Shown in pieces: positions 26,439-34,924 of a DNA stretch of 64,000 bases. The first letter of the stretch is position 1. Each line of letters opens with the position of its first letter. This DNA is from Pseudomonadota bacterium (lineage in GTDB: Bacteria > Pseudomonadota > Alphaproteobacteria > Rhodobacterales > Rhodobacteraceae): positions 1-64,000 of the forward strand of contig JAIUPC010000012.1 in assembly GCA_020161655.1 (NCBI GenBank). Reading direction: 5' to 3'. Below the pieces are notes generated by a model. It worked only from the letters and a program-made list of their open reading frames with translations. It was not told the DNA's origin and did no database searches. Made by a program: the position numbers and the translations under genes.

Positions 26439-27398
26439 TCAGGCCGCGAACTTCCGCGCCTCGGTCTGCTTTGACCAATCGGCATACCAGCCGTCGAAAA
26501 GCGCAAGCTGGGTTTCGATGAAGCCCTTCTGGCTTGCGCTGAGGGCATCGGTCTCGACGAAGTGGAGCGTGTATTCCTTCTCGCCCCGCTGCACCATCAT
26601 GTGCTTGAAGAAGAGAACGAGGTCCGGCCCGGCATCCACTTTCGACAGCACCTGCATCGCGTCATCCAGTTCCTTCGCCAGACGGCGCGCGGTGGCGTCG
26701 CCCTTGGCGGCGGCGCGGCAAAGGGCCGTGAGGTGCAGCACCTCGCGCGGCAGGACGTTGCCGATGCCGGTGATCGCGCCGGTCGCGCCGCAGTTGACGA
26801 AGCCGTGGTAGACGGCGGTATCGACGCCGATCATCAGGGTGACGTTTTCATCCTGCGAGGTGATGTTCTCGGACGCATAGGAAAGGTCGTCATAGCCGCC
26901 GAATTCCTTGAAGCCGACGAGGTTCGGATGTTCGGCCCTGAGCGCGAAGAATAGGTCGGCGCGGGTGGCGAAGCCGTAGAAGGGGCTGTTGTAGATGACC
27001 GCCGGCAGGTCGGGGGCTGCTCCGAGGATCGCCTTGAAATGCGCCTTCTGCGCCGCGATCACCGGCCCGCGCGACAGGACGCGGGGAATGACCATCAGGC
27101 CCTTCGCGCCAACCTTCTGGGCATGGGCAGCAAGGGCCACGGCGCTCGCCGTGTTGATGGCACCGGTGCCGACGATGACCGGGATGCCGGCCTTGGCGAG
27201 CCGCTCCGTCCCCTCCATCCGCTGCGCATCGGTCAGAAGCGGCCAGTCGCCCATCGAACCGCAGTAGACGACCGCCGACATGCCAAGCGCCATCAGCTCC
27301 TTGCCCTTGCGGACCAGCGCATCGAAATCGGGGCTGCGGTCGGCCTTGCAGGGGGTCATCAGGGCGGGGACCGTGCCGTGGAAAATGCTGGTCTTCAT
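26439..27398 (-). CDS. 1-Pyrroline-4-hydroxy-2-carboxylate deaminase (DapA family)
   Basis: The 319-aa TIM-barrel enzyme of the dihydrodipicolinate synthase/N-acetylneuraminate lyase family has the Schiff-base Lys about 164 (LVGFKEFGG) and the Tyr about 136 (VIYNSPFYG). In hydroxyproline clusters a DapA-family member deaminates 1-pyrroline-4-hydroxy-2-carboxylate to 2-oxoglutarate semialdehyde. Context here (epimerase plus D-amino-acid dehydrogenase) makes that the best call over DapA itself. The start MKTSIFHG has AGGAG six bases upstream. It is the first gene of the operon, just downstream of the TTGTCGACAA palindrome. Confidence 0.85.
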   Translation of the reverse strand: MKTSIFHGTVPALMTPCKADRSPDFDALVRKGKELMALGMSAVVYCGSMGDWPLLTDAQRMEGTERLAKAGIPVIVGTGAINTASAVALAAHAQKVGAKGLMVIPRVLSRGPVIAAQKAHFKAILGAAPDLPAVIYNSPFYGFATRADLFFALRAEHPNLVGFKEFGGYDDLSYASENITSQDENVTLMIGVDTAVYHGFVNCGATGAITGIGNVLPREVLHLTALCRAAAKGDATARRLAKELDDAMQVLSKVDAGPDLVLFFKHMMVQRGEKEYTLHFVETDALSASQKGFIETQLALFDGWYADWSKQTEARKFAA

Positions 27399-27480
27399 CT
27401 GTCGCTCCTCTGGCGGGGCGGCGCCATCGGGCGTCCGCGAATCTTTGGGTGTGAGAGGCACTATAGTGTTTGCATTTTAT

Positions 27481-27490
27481 TTGTCGACAA
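27481..27490. promoter_or_regulatory. FadR/GntR-type operator palindrome before the hydroxyproline operon
   Basis: TTGTCGACAA is a perfect 10-base palindrome in an AT-rich patch. Operators of FCD-type GntR regulators commonly have the form TTGTnnACAA. On the minus strand it overlaps a possible -35 region. TATAGT, a good -10 match, lies 16-19 bases further on. The deaminase ATG is 83 bases downstream. The regulator gene itself is immediately upstream. Confidence 0.6.
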
Positions 27491-27533
27491 GAATTTCAGG
27501 CGCGGATCGAAGCCCGGCAAAGGCGGGCAGGGG

Positions 27534-28241
27534 TCAGAGGTCGATGGCCTGCCGGCGGTCGCGGGCGATGAAGGTCTGGATCTGTTTCACGATCCGGTCG
27601 GCATGGGCAGTGGCGAGGCGGTCCGCCGTCGCGACATCACCGGCGGCAATGGCAGCGATCATCGCCTCATGCTCGGCCACGACGCTTTCCGGGAGCCGGT
27701 CCCCGTAGGAGGCATAGTAGATCGGCATGATCCGCCGGCCTTCGTCCAGAAGCCGCCCGAAAAGCGCGGTGTAATAGGGGTTTCGCCCGGCCTCGGCGAT
27801 GGCGATGTGGAAATCGCGGTTGGTGGCGATCATGCCGAGCTCATCCTCGGCCCGCACCGTCCCGACATAATCTGCTTGCCGCGCCCGGATCAGGGCGAGG
27901 TCGCCATCTGTACGATACTCGGCGGCCAGCCGCGTGGTGACGCGGTACATCAGCGTGATCGCATCGAAGAAGGTGTGCAGGTTCTGGAAGTCGATGTTCG
28001 ACACGATGGTCGAGCGGTTGGTGAGCGTCGTCACCAGCCCCTCTGCCGCGAGCCTGACCAGCGCCTCGCGGATCGGGGTGCGCGACATGGCGAGCCGCTC
28101 GGCCAGTTGCACCTCGTCGATGGGCGTGCCGGGGGGAAGGACAAGGTCGAGGATTTCGTTCCTCAGGATGTCATAGGCGAGCTTGACGCCTGAGCCGCGC
28201 TTGCGATCGGTGGGCAGGCTTTCCTGTTCGTCATCCATCAT
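27534..28241 (-). CDS. GntR-family (FadR/FCD) transcriptional regulator
   Basis: The 235-aa regulator has an N-terminal winged helix (about 20-85: LAYDILRNEILDLVLPPGT, LAERLAMSRTPIREAL) and an all-helical FCD ligand domain with the expected metal-site residues in FHIAIAEAG, EHEAMIAAI and AHADRIV. Two adjacent ATG codons exist; the first has GGGAG eight bases before it. It is co-directional with and directly upstream of the hydroxyproline genes. It probably represses them until hydroxyproline or a product binds. Confidence 0.9.
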   Translation of the reverse strand: MMDDEQESLPTDRKRGSGVKLAYDILRNEILDLVLPPGTPIDEVQLAERLAMSRTPIREALVRLAAEGLVTTLTNRSTIVSNIDFQNLHTFFDAITLMYRVTTRLAAEYRTDGDLALIRARQADYVGTVRAEDELGMIATNRDFHIAIAEAGRNPYYTALFGRLLDEGRRIMPIYYASYGDRLPESVVAEHEAMIAAIAAGDVATADRLATAHADRIVKQIQTFIARDRRQAIDL

Positions 28242-28398
28242 CGCGCGTTCTCCCTCAGCTCCGGGATACGTGAAGGCGGGGCGCCGATCAATCGCGGCAA
28301 GGGAAGACGCGGATACTGCCCCTGCCACTTTTTTGGGCTAAGGTGGGGGTATTGCTGCGGGCGACCCCGCCCCGGTGCCAAGTCAGACAGGTGACGCC

Positions 28399-29841
28399 AT
28401 GAACATGCCCAAAGTCCCGACCGAAGTCAGCTTCCGCGAATCCGTCGATCTGATGTTCCGCCGCGCCACGGCGCTGATGGACCTGAGCCCGGGGCTTGAG
28501 GAAAAGATCCGCGTCTGCAATTCGACCTACACCGTGCGCTTCGGCGTCCGCCTCAGGGGCAAGATCGAGACCTTCACCGGCTATCGCTCCGTCCATTCCG
28601 AACATATGGAACCCGTGAAGGGCGGCATCCGCTATTCGCTCGGCGTCAGTCAGGACGAGGTGGAGGCGCTGGCGGCGCTGATGACCTACAAGTGCGCACT
28701 GGTGGAAACCCCGTTCGGCGGCTCGAAGGGCGGGCTTTGCATCGACCCGCGGGAATGGGACGACCACGAGCTTGAGCAGATCACCCGGCGCTTCGCCTAT
28801 GAGCTTATCAAGCGCGACCTCATCAATCCGGCCCAGAACGTGCCGGCGCCCGACATGGGGACGGGCGAACGCGAGATGGCCTGGATCGCCGACCAGTATG
28901 CGCGGATGAACACGACCGACATCAACGCCAAGGCCTGCGTGACCGGAAAGCCGCCCCATGCCGGCGGCATCCAGGGCCGGGTCGAGGCGACGGGCAGGGG
29001 GGTGCAATACGCGCTGCGCGAGTTCTTCCAGCACAAGGAGGATGTGGCGGCGGCCAAGCTTTCGGGCAAGCTTGAGGGCAAGCGCGCCGTGGTGCAGGGC
29101 CTCGGCAACGTCGGCTACCACGCGGCGAAGTTTCTGTCGGAAGAGGACGGGGTAAAGATCATCGCCGTGGCAGAACGGGACGGCGCCGTCGTCAACGAGG
29201 CCGGCCTGCCGATCGAGGAACTGCGCCAGTGGATGAACCGCAACGGCGGGCTGGTGAAGGGCTTCCCGAACGGGGCCTATGTGGCAGATGGCGCCAAGGT
29301 TCTTGAGATGGACTGCGACATGCTCATTCCGGCGGCGCTTGAGGGCGTAATCAACAAGGGCAACGCGGCACGGATCAAGGCGCCCCTAATCGTCGAAGCC
29401 GCGAATGGCCCCGTGACCTATGGCGCGGATGAGATCCTGCGTGGGAAGGGCACGGTCATCATCCCCGACATGTATGCCAATGCCGGCGGCGTGACGGTTT
29501 CCTATTTCGAATGGGTCAAGAACCTGTCCCACATCCGCTTCGGCCGGATGCAGCGGCGCGCGGAAGAGGGGCGGAGCCGGATTCTCGTGGAAGAGCTGGA
29601 GCGGCTATCGGCCGACAAGGGCCTTGGCTGGACGCTGGCGCAGGACTTCAAGGAGAAGTTCCTGCAAGGCTCGGACGAACTTGCGCTTGTGCGCTCCGGT
29701 CTCGATGACACGATGCGCACCGCCTATCAGTCGATGCGCGAGGTCTGGCACGGGCGGCCCGAAGTCGGCGACCTGCGCGTGGCCGCCTATATCGTCGCGA
29801 TCAGCCGGGTCGCGGCGACCTACCGGTCCAAGGGCCTCTGA
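28399..29841 (+). CDS. Glutamate dehydrogenase (NAD(P)-dependent)
   Basis: The 480-aa enzyme interconverts glutamate and 2-oxoglutarate plus ammonia. It has EPVKGGIRYS, the catalytic region MTYKCALVETPFGGSKGG, PAPDMGTGEREM, the Rossmann motif VVQGLGNVGYHAAKF, and MYANAGGVTVSYFEWVKN. The start MNMPKVPTEV is preferred over an upstream in-frame ATG for lack of a site there. It is transcribed divergently from the GntR gene. 2-Oxoglutarate from hydroxyproline breakdown would meet this enzyme, so a metabolic link is plausible but not shown. Confidence 0.93.
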   Translation: MNMPKVPTEVSFRESVDLMFRRATALMDLSPGLEEKIRVCNSTYTVRFGVRLRGKIETFTGYRSVHSEHMEPVKGGIRYSLGVSQDEVEALAALMTYKCALVETPFGGSKGGLCIDPREWDDHELEQITRRFAYELIKRDLINPAQNVPAPDMGTGEREMAWIADQYARMNTTDINAKACVTGKPPHAGGIQGRVEATGRGVQYALREFFQHKEDVAAAKLSGKLEGKRAVVQGLGNVGYHAAKFLSEEDGVKIIAVAERDGAVVNEAGLPIEELRQWMNRNGGLVKGFPNGAYVADGAKVLEMDCDMLIPAALEGVINKGNAARIKAPLIVEAANGPVTYGADEILRGKGTVIIPDMYANAGGVTVSYFEWVKNLSHIRFGRMQRRAEEGRSRILVEELERLSADKGLGWTLAQDFKEKFLQGSDELALVRSGLDDTMRTAYQSMREVWHGRPEVGDLRVAAYIVAISRVAATYRSKGL

Positions 29842-30166
29842 CGCCCCCGCGGCATTCACCAGAAAGAAGCGAATCAGTCCTCCCGCGACGCCGCGTCGCG
29901 GGTGCGGAAGGCCATTGTTCCTGTATCGGCGACAGCCGCCAGGCCCGATTTCCGCCTCTGCACCAATAAGATGAACGCTGGATGAACGAAGTCAAAAGTT
30001 AGATGAACGGTAGATGAACGGAACGCCAATCGGCGCGAATTTCGTCGATTGGCACTGCTTTCGAAAACCGATGCCACAATCTTGCCCAGTTCCAAGCGGT
30101 CTTCTGGAGGGGAGAATTACGCAAACTGGCCTGCGGGGGCGGCCCAGGATCGCAAAAGGCGCGCCA
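29842..30166. other. 325-base leader region of the TadE/TadG-like genes
   Basis: No gene is visible between the glutamate dehydrogenase stop and the TadE-like start. The region contains four phased GATGAACG repeats (separate entry) and a lower-GC stretch downstream of them that could hold the promoter. Confidence 0.5.
29970..30020 (+). repeat. Four phased GATGAACG direct repeats
   Basis: GATGAACG occurs at 29970-29977, 29981-29988, 30002-30009 and 30013-30020. The start-to-start spacings are 11, 21 and 11 bases, that is one, two and one helical turns. All four are in the same orientation. They lie about 150-200 bases upstream of the TadE-like start. The phasing suggests cooperative binding of a regulator on one face of DNA. 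The regulator is not identified. Confidence 0.7.
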
Positions 30167-30574
30167 ATGAAGAAGTTCAGAGCCCTAAAGTTCTTTGTTC
30201 GCCGCAAGGCGCGTGACGAAAGCGGTGCAGCGACGGTCGAGGCAATCCTCTGGCTGCCGATGTTCTTGTACATTCTTGCGCTCTCTGTGGACGTGACCAT
30301 GGTCTTCCACAGTTACAGCCGCATCATCCGCGTGGTCGAGGACGTCAACCGCGGCCTTTCCGTCGGCCGGATCAAGACCATCGACGAGGGCAAGGCGCGG
30401 ATCACCGCCGATCTGTCGAACTATTCGGGCGTCAAATCCGACATCAAGATCATCGACAACGTCATTCTCACCAACGTTTCGGTTCCGGTCACCAGCCTCG
30501 CCTTCCTCGGCGCGGTCCGGCCGATGATGGACAAGAACGTCATGGTGAAGACTCAGCAGTATGTGGAGTACTGA
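30167..30574 (+). CDS. TadE-like pseudopilin/secreted protein
   Basis: The 135-aa protein has a basic N-terminus (KKFRALKFFVRRKARDES), then GAATVEAILWLPMFLYILAL, the conserved TadE-type Gly-Ala...Glu before a single transmembrane helix, and a short extracytoplasmic part. It is smaller than many TadE proteins but fits the family. The gene ends two bases before the TadG-like gene. The core secretion machinery (TadA-D, RcpA-C) is not in this window, so these two may be an orphan pair or serve a Tad system encoded elsewhere. Confidence 0.75.
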   Translation: MKKFRALKFFVRRKARDESGAATVEAILWLPMFLYILALSVDVTMVFHSYSRIIRVVEDVNRGLSVGRIKTIDEGKARITADLSNYSGVKSDIKIIDNVILTNVSVPVTSLAFLGAVRPMMDKNVMVKTQQYVEY

Positions 30575-30576
30575 CC

Positions 30577-31917
30577 ATGGCCAGCCAGCGTATCAGACAG
30601 TTCACGCGGGATACCGAAGGCGCCATGGGCGTCTGGGGCCTGATCCTGTTCATGACGATCTGTGTGGTCATCGGCCTTTCGATGGACGTGTCGAACGCGT
30701 TCAAGGTGCGCAGCGAAATGCAGGTGGCCGCCGACGCGGCGGCGCATGCGGCGCTCGTCTCGCGCGTGAAGTACGGCAAGGAAAAGGCCATCGAGAATGC
30801 TGTGGCCGTTGCCAACAACAACCTCAGCACTTCCCCGGGATCCACTAACGCGATCAATGCGTCCGACATCGTCTTCGGCTACTGGGATGCGGAGAAGCGC
30901 GTGTTCACGCCAGACGCCAATTCGATCTCGGCCGTGATGGTCAAGGCACGGCGCAACAACAGCCGTGCCAACGGGGTCGATACATTCCTGCTCAGCTCGG
31001 TCGGCCTGACCTCCTGGGATGTGTCGACCAATTCGGTGATGGAAACCTATCGTCCCGGCTGCCTCCGCGAAGGCTTCGTTGCCGAGAGCATGGTCGACAT
31101 CCAGAGTAACAACGGCTTCGAAAAGGGCTTCTGCATCCACTCGAATGCCGGCATCTCGATCAACCAGAACAACACATTCGAGGCCGGGACCATCGTGTCG
31201 ATGCCAGATCTCGATGACCTGCAGATCGCGTCATCGGGCTTCGTGAAGAACAACGGTCTTGTCGAGGCGCTGCGCGAGTCATTCTACAAGATCCGCGTGA
31301 TCAAGCGCATCGACGACATCATCACGGCACTCCAGACCGGCGATCTTACCACGCTGAAGCAGATGACCGCCGGCGATCCCGGCTCGGCGATGGGCTATCT
31401 CACCAGTGGCACGCCGCTCACCGTCAACACCTGCAACCTGACGATGGGCAACCTGACCAGCGGACGCATCCACATCGTCTACTGCACCAGCACGCTGAAG
31501 CCCTCTGGCGACTTCAAGAACGTCGCCATCGTCACGTCCGCGCCGATCCAGTTCGCCAGCGGCAGCAGCTTCGAAGATGCCGTCCTCGCCACTTCCAGCA
31601 CGGATGCGCAGTCATTCAAGGGGCCGTCAGGGCAAAACAACAAGATCACCTTCGGCAAGAACGACGGTTGTGCGACGGGAGGCGGCGTCCAGCTTGTGAC
31701 CAAGGGCGGCGCGAAGTTCGCCGCCGGGCTGAACATGTACGGCTCGCAGTTGCTGGCCGCCGGCACCATCAACTTCGCTGCCAATGCCGACGGTGTCGAA
31801 GGTGTCTCCCTCGTGTCGGGCGATACGGTGTCGGGCACGTCGAACATGAAGATGGGCTATTGCGGCATCGGCATGGAGGCGAATTTCGAGGTCGACTACT
31901 ACCGCCTCGCCTACTGA
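30577..31917 (+). CDS. TadG-like secreted protein with Gly/Ser/Asn-rich passenger
   Basis: The 446-aa protein begins with a TadG/TadE-like region (DTEGAMGVWGLILFMTICVV, then SNAFKVRSEMQVAADAAAHAA), one membrane helix and an extracytoplasmic body of about 400 residues. The body is rich in Gly, Ser, Thr and Asn, with repeated short strands (for example SAPIQFASGSSFEDAV, GGAKFAAGLNMYGSQL) that suggest a beta-helix or adhesin-like fold. Several Cys residues may form disulfides. It is immediately downstream of the TadE-like gene and ends at a strong terminator. Confidence 0.75.
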   Translation: MASQRIRQFTRDTEGAMGVWGLILFMTICVVIGLSMDVSNAFKVRSEMQVAADAAAHAALVSRVKYGKEKAIENAVAVANNNLSTSPGSTNAINASDIVFGYWDAEKRVFTPDANSISAVMVKARRNNSRANGVDTFLLSSVGLTSWDVSTNSVMETYRPGCLREGFVAESMVDIQSNNGFEKGFCIHSNAGISINQNNTFEAGTIVSMPDLDDLQIASSGFVKNNGLVEALRESFYKIRVIKRIDDIITALQTGDLTTLKQMTAGDPGSAMGYLTSGTPLTVNTCNLTMGNLTSGRIHIVYCTSTLKPSGDFKNVAIVTSAPIQFASGSSFEDAVLATSSTDAQSFKGPSGQNNKITFGKNDGCATGGGVQLVTKGGAKFAAGLNMYGSQLLAAGTINFAANADGVEGVSLVSGDTVSGTSNMKMGYCGIGMEANFEVDYYRLAY

Positions 31918-31940
31918 CGAAGGCCTCATCGCAGACAGGA

Positions 31941-31962
31941 AACCCCGGCTTTGGCCGGGGTT
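31941..31962. terminator. Rho-independent terminator after the TadG-like gene
   Basis: AACCCCGGC-TTTG-GCCGGGGTT is a perfect 9-bp stem with a four-base loop, followed by TT and a T-rich stretch (TTCCGTTT). It sits between the convergent TadG-like and DUF3095 genes. A preceding AAA run lets it serve both directions. Confidence 0.85.
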
Positions 31963-31969
31963 TTCCGTT

Positions 31970-33142
31970 TCAGGCGACAGCCGCCTTACGCGCCGCGATC
32001 TTCGCCTTCATGTGCTGGGCCGCAATGGCATAGCCGCCGCCGCCGCCATCGACGAGGTGCATGTGGTCGCGGCGCCGGTGCGACGGCACGATGCAGGTCA
32101 GAAGTGCGGACGGTTGGCTGTGGAGCCCGTAGTCGCAGACCCCGCGCGCCGCGGCATCCTCGAGGAGCGCCTCGATCTTGCCGAGGCCCGCTTGGTCGAT
32201 GTCGATGGTCATCTTCAGCCCGTCGTCGAACTTCCTGAAATCGGTGTTCCGCGCCAGCTCGCGCAGGTAGCGCCGCGCGTTGAAGCCGCCGAGCGTGAGG
32301 CCGGTGGCCTTTGACAGCCGCGTCATCGCGAACTGGAAGAGGAGCCGCAGCCGGACCATTCCCTGCCGACCTTCGGGGGCGAGCGCGCGTGCCTCGGCAT
32401 CAAGGCCCGCGCGGCTCAACGATGGCACAAGCCTGTCGGCCTCGATCGGCGCGCCGCCATCGCCGCGGCTGCCGGCCAAAGCGACCACGTCGGCCACCAG
32501 GCGGGCGAAGTCGGCGGCTGCGGCGGCACTGCGCTGCACCGCGATGACGGAAACGATCTGGCCGTTCCGCGCCTCGATCGGGTTCCAGCGGCAGGACAGG
32601 CCGGTGAGGTCGGCGCGGGTGCCGGGAGGGGCGGCGGGGATGGCATAGTCCCCGGCTTTCACCCGCGCTTCGGCCCAGGCGGCGCCGCCACCGGCGAGCA
32701 TGGCGAAGGTGAGGTCCGGGCTTGACTGCAGCCGGGCGACGAAGACATCGCGCCCGGCCTTGCGCACATCCGCCACCGGGACCAGCGCAACCCGCATCTC
32801 AAGCGACAGGTCCTCGGCGATCCAGCGTGCGACGGCGGCAAGCGCGTCCCGCACCGCCGCAGCGCCGCTGCCCGGAAGGGCAATCACCGCGCCGTCGCCG
32901 CCGAAGACGAAGGGATAGTCATGCCGGCCAAGCGCGTTCAGGACCGCCGTGATGACCGAGGCGCCGGCCATGTTGACCATCTTGTAGCGCCCGTTCCGGA
33001 TCGCCACGCCGGAAGAGACGACATCGGCCACGGCGAGCATCCAGTCAGCCGGCAGGGGGCGGTAATGGTCGAGGTTCACCACGTCCTCGAAAGCGTCGAA
33101 TACCGGGATTTCGGCCAGGAAGTCGGGCGTTGCATGGTCCAT
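31970..33142 (-). CDS. DUF3095 family protein
   Basis: The 390-aa cytoplasmic protein has no signal peptide or membrane helix. FVFGGDGAVIALP and the following mixed alpha/beta region fit the DUF3095 family, whose N-terminal part is reminiscent of nucleotide cyclase/GGDEF folds. C-terminal GLHSQPSALLTCIVPSH and HMHLVDGGGGGYAIAA are also characteristic. Function is unknown. It stands alone, convergent with the TadG-like gene and divergent from the glycosyltransferase. A link to cyclic-nucleotide signalling is suggested by the neighbouring nucleotide-binding protein. Confidence 0.75.
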   Translation of the reverse strand: MDHATPDFLAEIPVFDAFEDVVNLDHYRPLPADWMLAVADVVSSGVAIRNGRYKMVNMAGASVITAVLNALGRHDYPFVFGGDGAVIALPGSGAAAVRDALAAVARWIAEDLSLEMRVALVPVADVRKAGRDVFVARLQSSPDLTFAMLAGGGAAWAEARVKAGDYAIPAAPPGTRADLTGLSCRWNPIEARNGQIVSVIAVQRSAAAAADFARLVADVVALAGSRGDGGAPIEADRLVPSLSRAGLDAEARALAPEGRQGMVRLRLLFQFAMTRLSKATGLTLGGFNARRYLRELARNTDFRKFDDGLKMTIDIDQAGLGKIEALLEDAAARGVCDYGLHSQPSALLTCIVPSHRRRDHMHLVDGGGGGYAIAAQHMKAKIAARKAAVA

Positions 33143-33309
33143 CGTCAGGAAACCCCTTCGCGCGGCCCGAGCGGCCTGTCGTCACTTTAGGCCCGGATGT
33201 GGCGATAGGGAATGACTGGCGCAACGGCGTCACAGGTCCTTGATCGCGGATTGTGTTGGGCCCCGGTCGCCGCCATGATCCCGACTGCCACCTGCCGAAG
33301 GACCGGACC

Positions 33310-34284
33310 ATGCCCGACCCCGCCGCCAAGAACCGCCTCACCGCCCGGGTCGGCGCGGCGCTTGAGCTTGCGCGCGGGGGCAGGGTGGCGGAGGCCGAGG
33401 CGGCGCTGCAAAGCATCGCGGACGATCCCGAGGCGGCGGCACTTGGTGCCACGACCGCGCTCGGCTTGCCGAGGAAGCTTCATTCCGCCTGGGTCCGGCT
33501 CGCCAAGATCGAAGGCGACCTCGTGCGGCTGACCGGGTTCCGGGCGACAGCGGTTCCGCCCGAGACGCTCCTCGCCGATCTCTTTGCCGCCGATGCCCAA
33601 GCCCGGGCCACCCATGCCGCCGCCGCCGCGCATCCGGTGCCGCGCGTGATCCACCAGATCTGGATCGGTGGCCCGCCGCCCGCCGCGTGTGCGGCATGGT
33701 CCGGCTACGCCCGGCGCCACGGCTGGGCCTATCGGCTCTGGGATGAGGCGGCGCTTGCAAGGGCGTGGGTCACCGCAGACCCTTTGTGGACAATGATGCG
33801 AAAGGCAGGCGATCTTCCCGGCGCGGTGGACATTGCCCGCTACCACCTTCTGGCGCGCGAGGGCGGGCTTTACCTTGATTGCGACTGGTATCCGGCGGCC
33901 GCCGCGATGCCGCCCGAAGCCGTCCTTCCGGCGCAGGGCCTGTCGGTCATCGCCGAGCCTGCGCCGCGTCTGGTGGCGGGGGGGAGCCTGCTTCTGTCGA
34001 ACGCCCTCATCGCCGCGCCCGCCGGGCATCCCGCCCTTCTCCATCTGATCGCGGCCCTGCCTGCCGTGGCGGAACGCCTGCCGAAATCCCCGGCCTGGTG
34101 GGTCACAGGCCCGCTCGCCTTCACGCTCTCCGTCCGGCGGGGACCGGTCAGCGTCCTCAACGCCGGGCTCGTCGCGGGAGTGGTGCCGCAAGGGGTTGCG
34201 TGGCAGCCGGAAGTCGAGGCACTGGCCGCTAAAAACAGCGCCGAAGGCGGCGGCGGATTCCTCATCGCATGGAAAGGCTGGTGA
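33310..34284 (+). CDS. DXD-motif glycosyltransferase (GT32-like)
   Basis: The 324-aa protein has the sugar-binding DXD block typical of capsule-type glycosyltransferases: PRVIHQIWIGGPPP, W..Y.LWDEAAL, DIARYHLLAREGGLYLDCDW with DCD as the DXD. The first 100 residues are helical and Ala-rich with no recognised domain. It probably transfers a sugar onto a glycan or lipid at the cytoplasmic face of the membrane. It precedes the cyclic-nucleotide-binding gene by 147 bases. Confidence 0.85.
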   Translation: MPDPAAKNRLTARVGAALELARGGRVAEAEAALQSIADDPEAAALGATTALGLPRKLHSAWVRLAKIEGDLVRLTGFRATAVPPETLLADLFAADAQARATHAAAAAHPVPRVIHQIWIGGPPPAACAAWSGYARRHGWAYRLWDEAALARAWVTADPLWTMMRKAGDLPGAVDIARYHLLAREGGLYLDCDWYPAAAAMPPEAVLPAQGLSVIAEPAPRLVAGGSLLLSNALIAAPAGHPALLHLIAALPAVAERLPKSPAWWVTGPLAFTLSVRRGPVSVLNAGLVAGVVPQGVAWQPEVEALAAKNSAEGGGGFLIAWKGW

Positions 34285-34431
34285 CGATCGGGCCACGGTC
34301 ATCCGGATTGTCGTCGCGTCAGTCCGTCGCGATGTCACATCAGTTGCGTTGACGGTGGCGCGCTGTATGCTCAATGTCGTGATCGCCGCACAAGGGGGTG
34401 CCGGCCGCGTTGAAGCAAGGATTGTCGGGCT

Positions 34432-34896
34432 TTGCTGCTGAATGACGAAGTGAACATGCTCAAGCAGGTGCCGCTTCTGGCCGGCATCGCTCCGGCCAAG
34501 CTGAAGCTTCTTGCCCTGACCTCGGAACGCCTGACCTATCGCCGGGACGAGATGCTGTTCCGCCAGGGCGAACCCGGCGACGCCGCCTTCGTGATCCTGC
34601 AAGGCACCGCCAATGTCCTTGCCGAAACGCCGCAGGGGGAGATCAAGATCGCCGAGTTGTCGGCGAACTCCGTGGTGGGCGAGATTTCGATCATCTGCAA
34701 CGTCGCCCGGACGGCGACGGTGCGCGCCGAGACGCAGGTCGAGGTGCTGAGGATCACCAAGGAAAACTTCATGCGGCTTCTGGCGGATTTCCCCGAAGTT
34801 TCGCTGGAGATTGTCCGGGTGCTCGCCTCGCGGCTCAGCCAGACGACGATGGAGTTGACGGCAGAGCGCACCCAGAGGAGCCAGGGGCTCCATTGA
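34432..34896 (+). CDS. Cyclic-nucleotide-binding domain protein (no output domain)
   Basis: The 154-aa protein is a single cNMP-binding beta-roll: LLAGIAPAKLKLLALTSERL, FRQGEPGDAAFVILQGTANV, VVGEISIICNVARTATVRA, where GEISII-x7-RTATV is the phosphate-binding cassette. A C-terminal helix follows. There is no helix-turn-helix, so it is not a Crp/Fnr regulator. I chose the TTG start (MLLNDEV) because family members begin this way; an ATG eight codons in is the alternative. The metallo-hydrolase gene follows by 28 bases. It probably senses cAMP or cGMP for a partner protein. Confidence 0.85.
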   Translation: MLLNDEVNMLKQVPLLAGIAPAKLKLLALTSERLTYRRDEMLFRQGEPGDAAFVILQGTANVLAETPQGEIKIAELSANSVVGEISIICNVARTATVRAETQVEVLRITKENFMRLLADFPEVSLEIVRVLASRLSQTTMELTAERTQRSQGLH

Positions 34897-34924
34897 CCGT
34901 CAGCGGAAGCAGTTCGGGCCGGAA

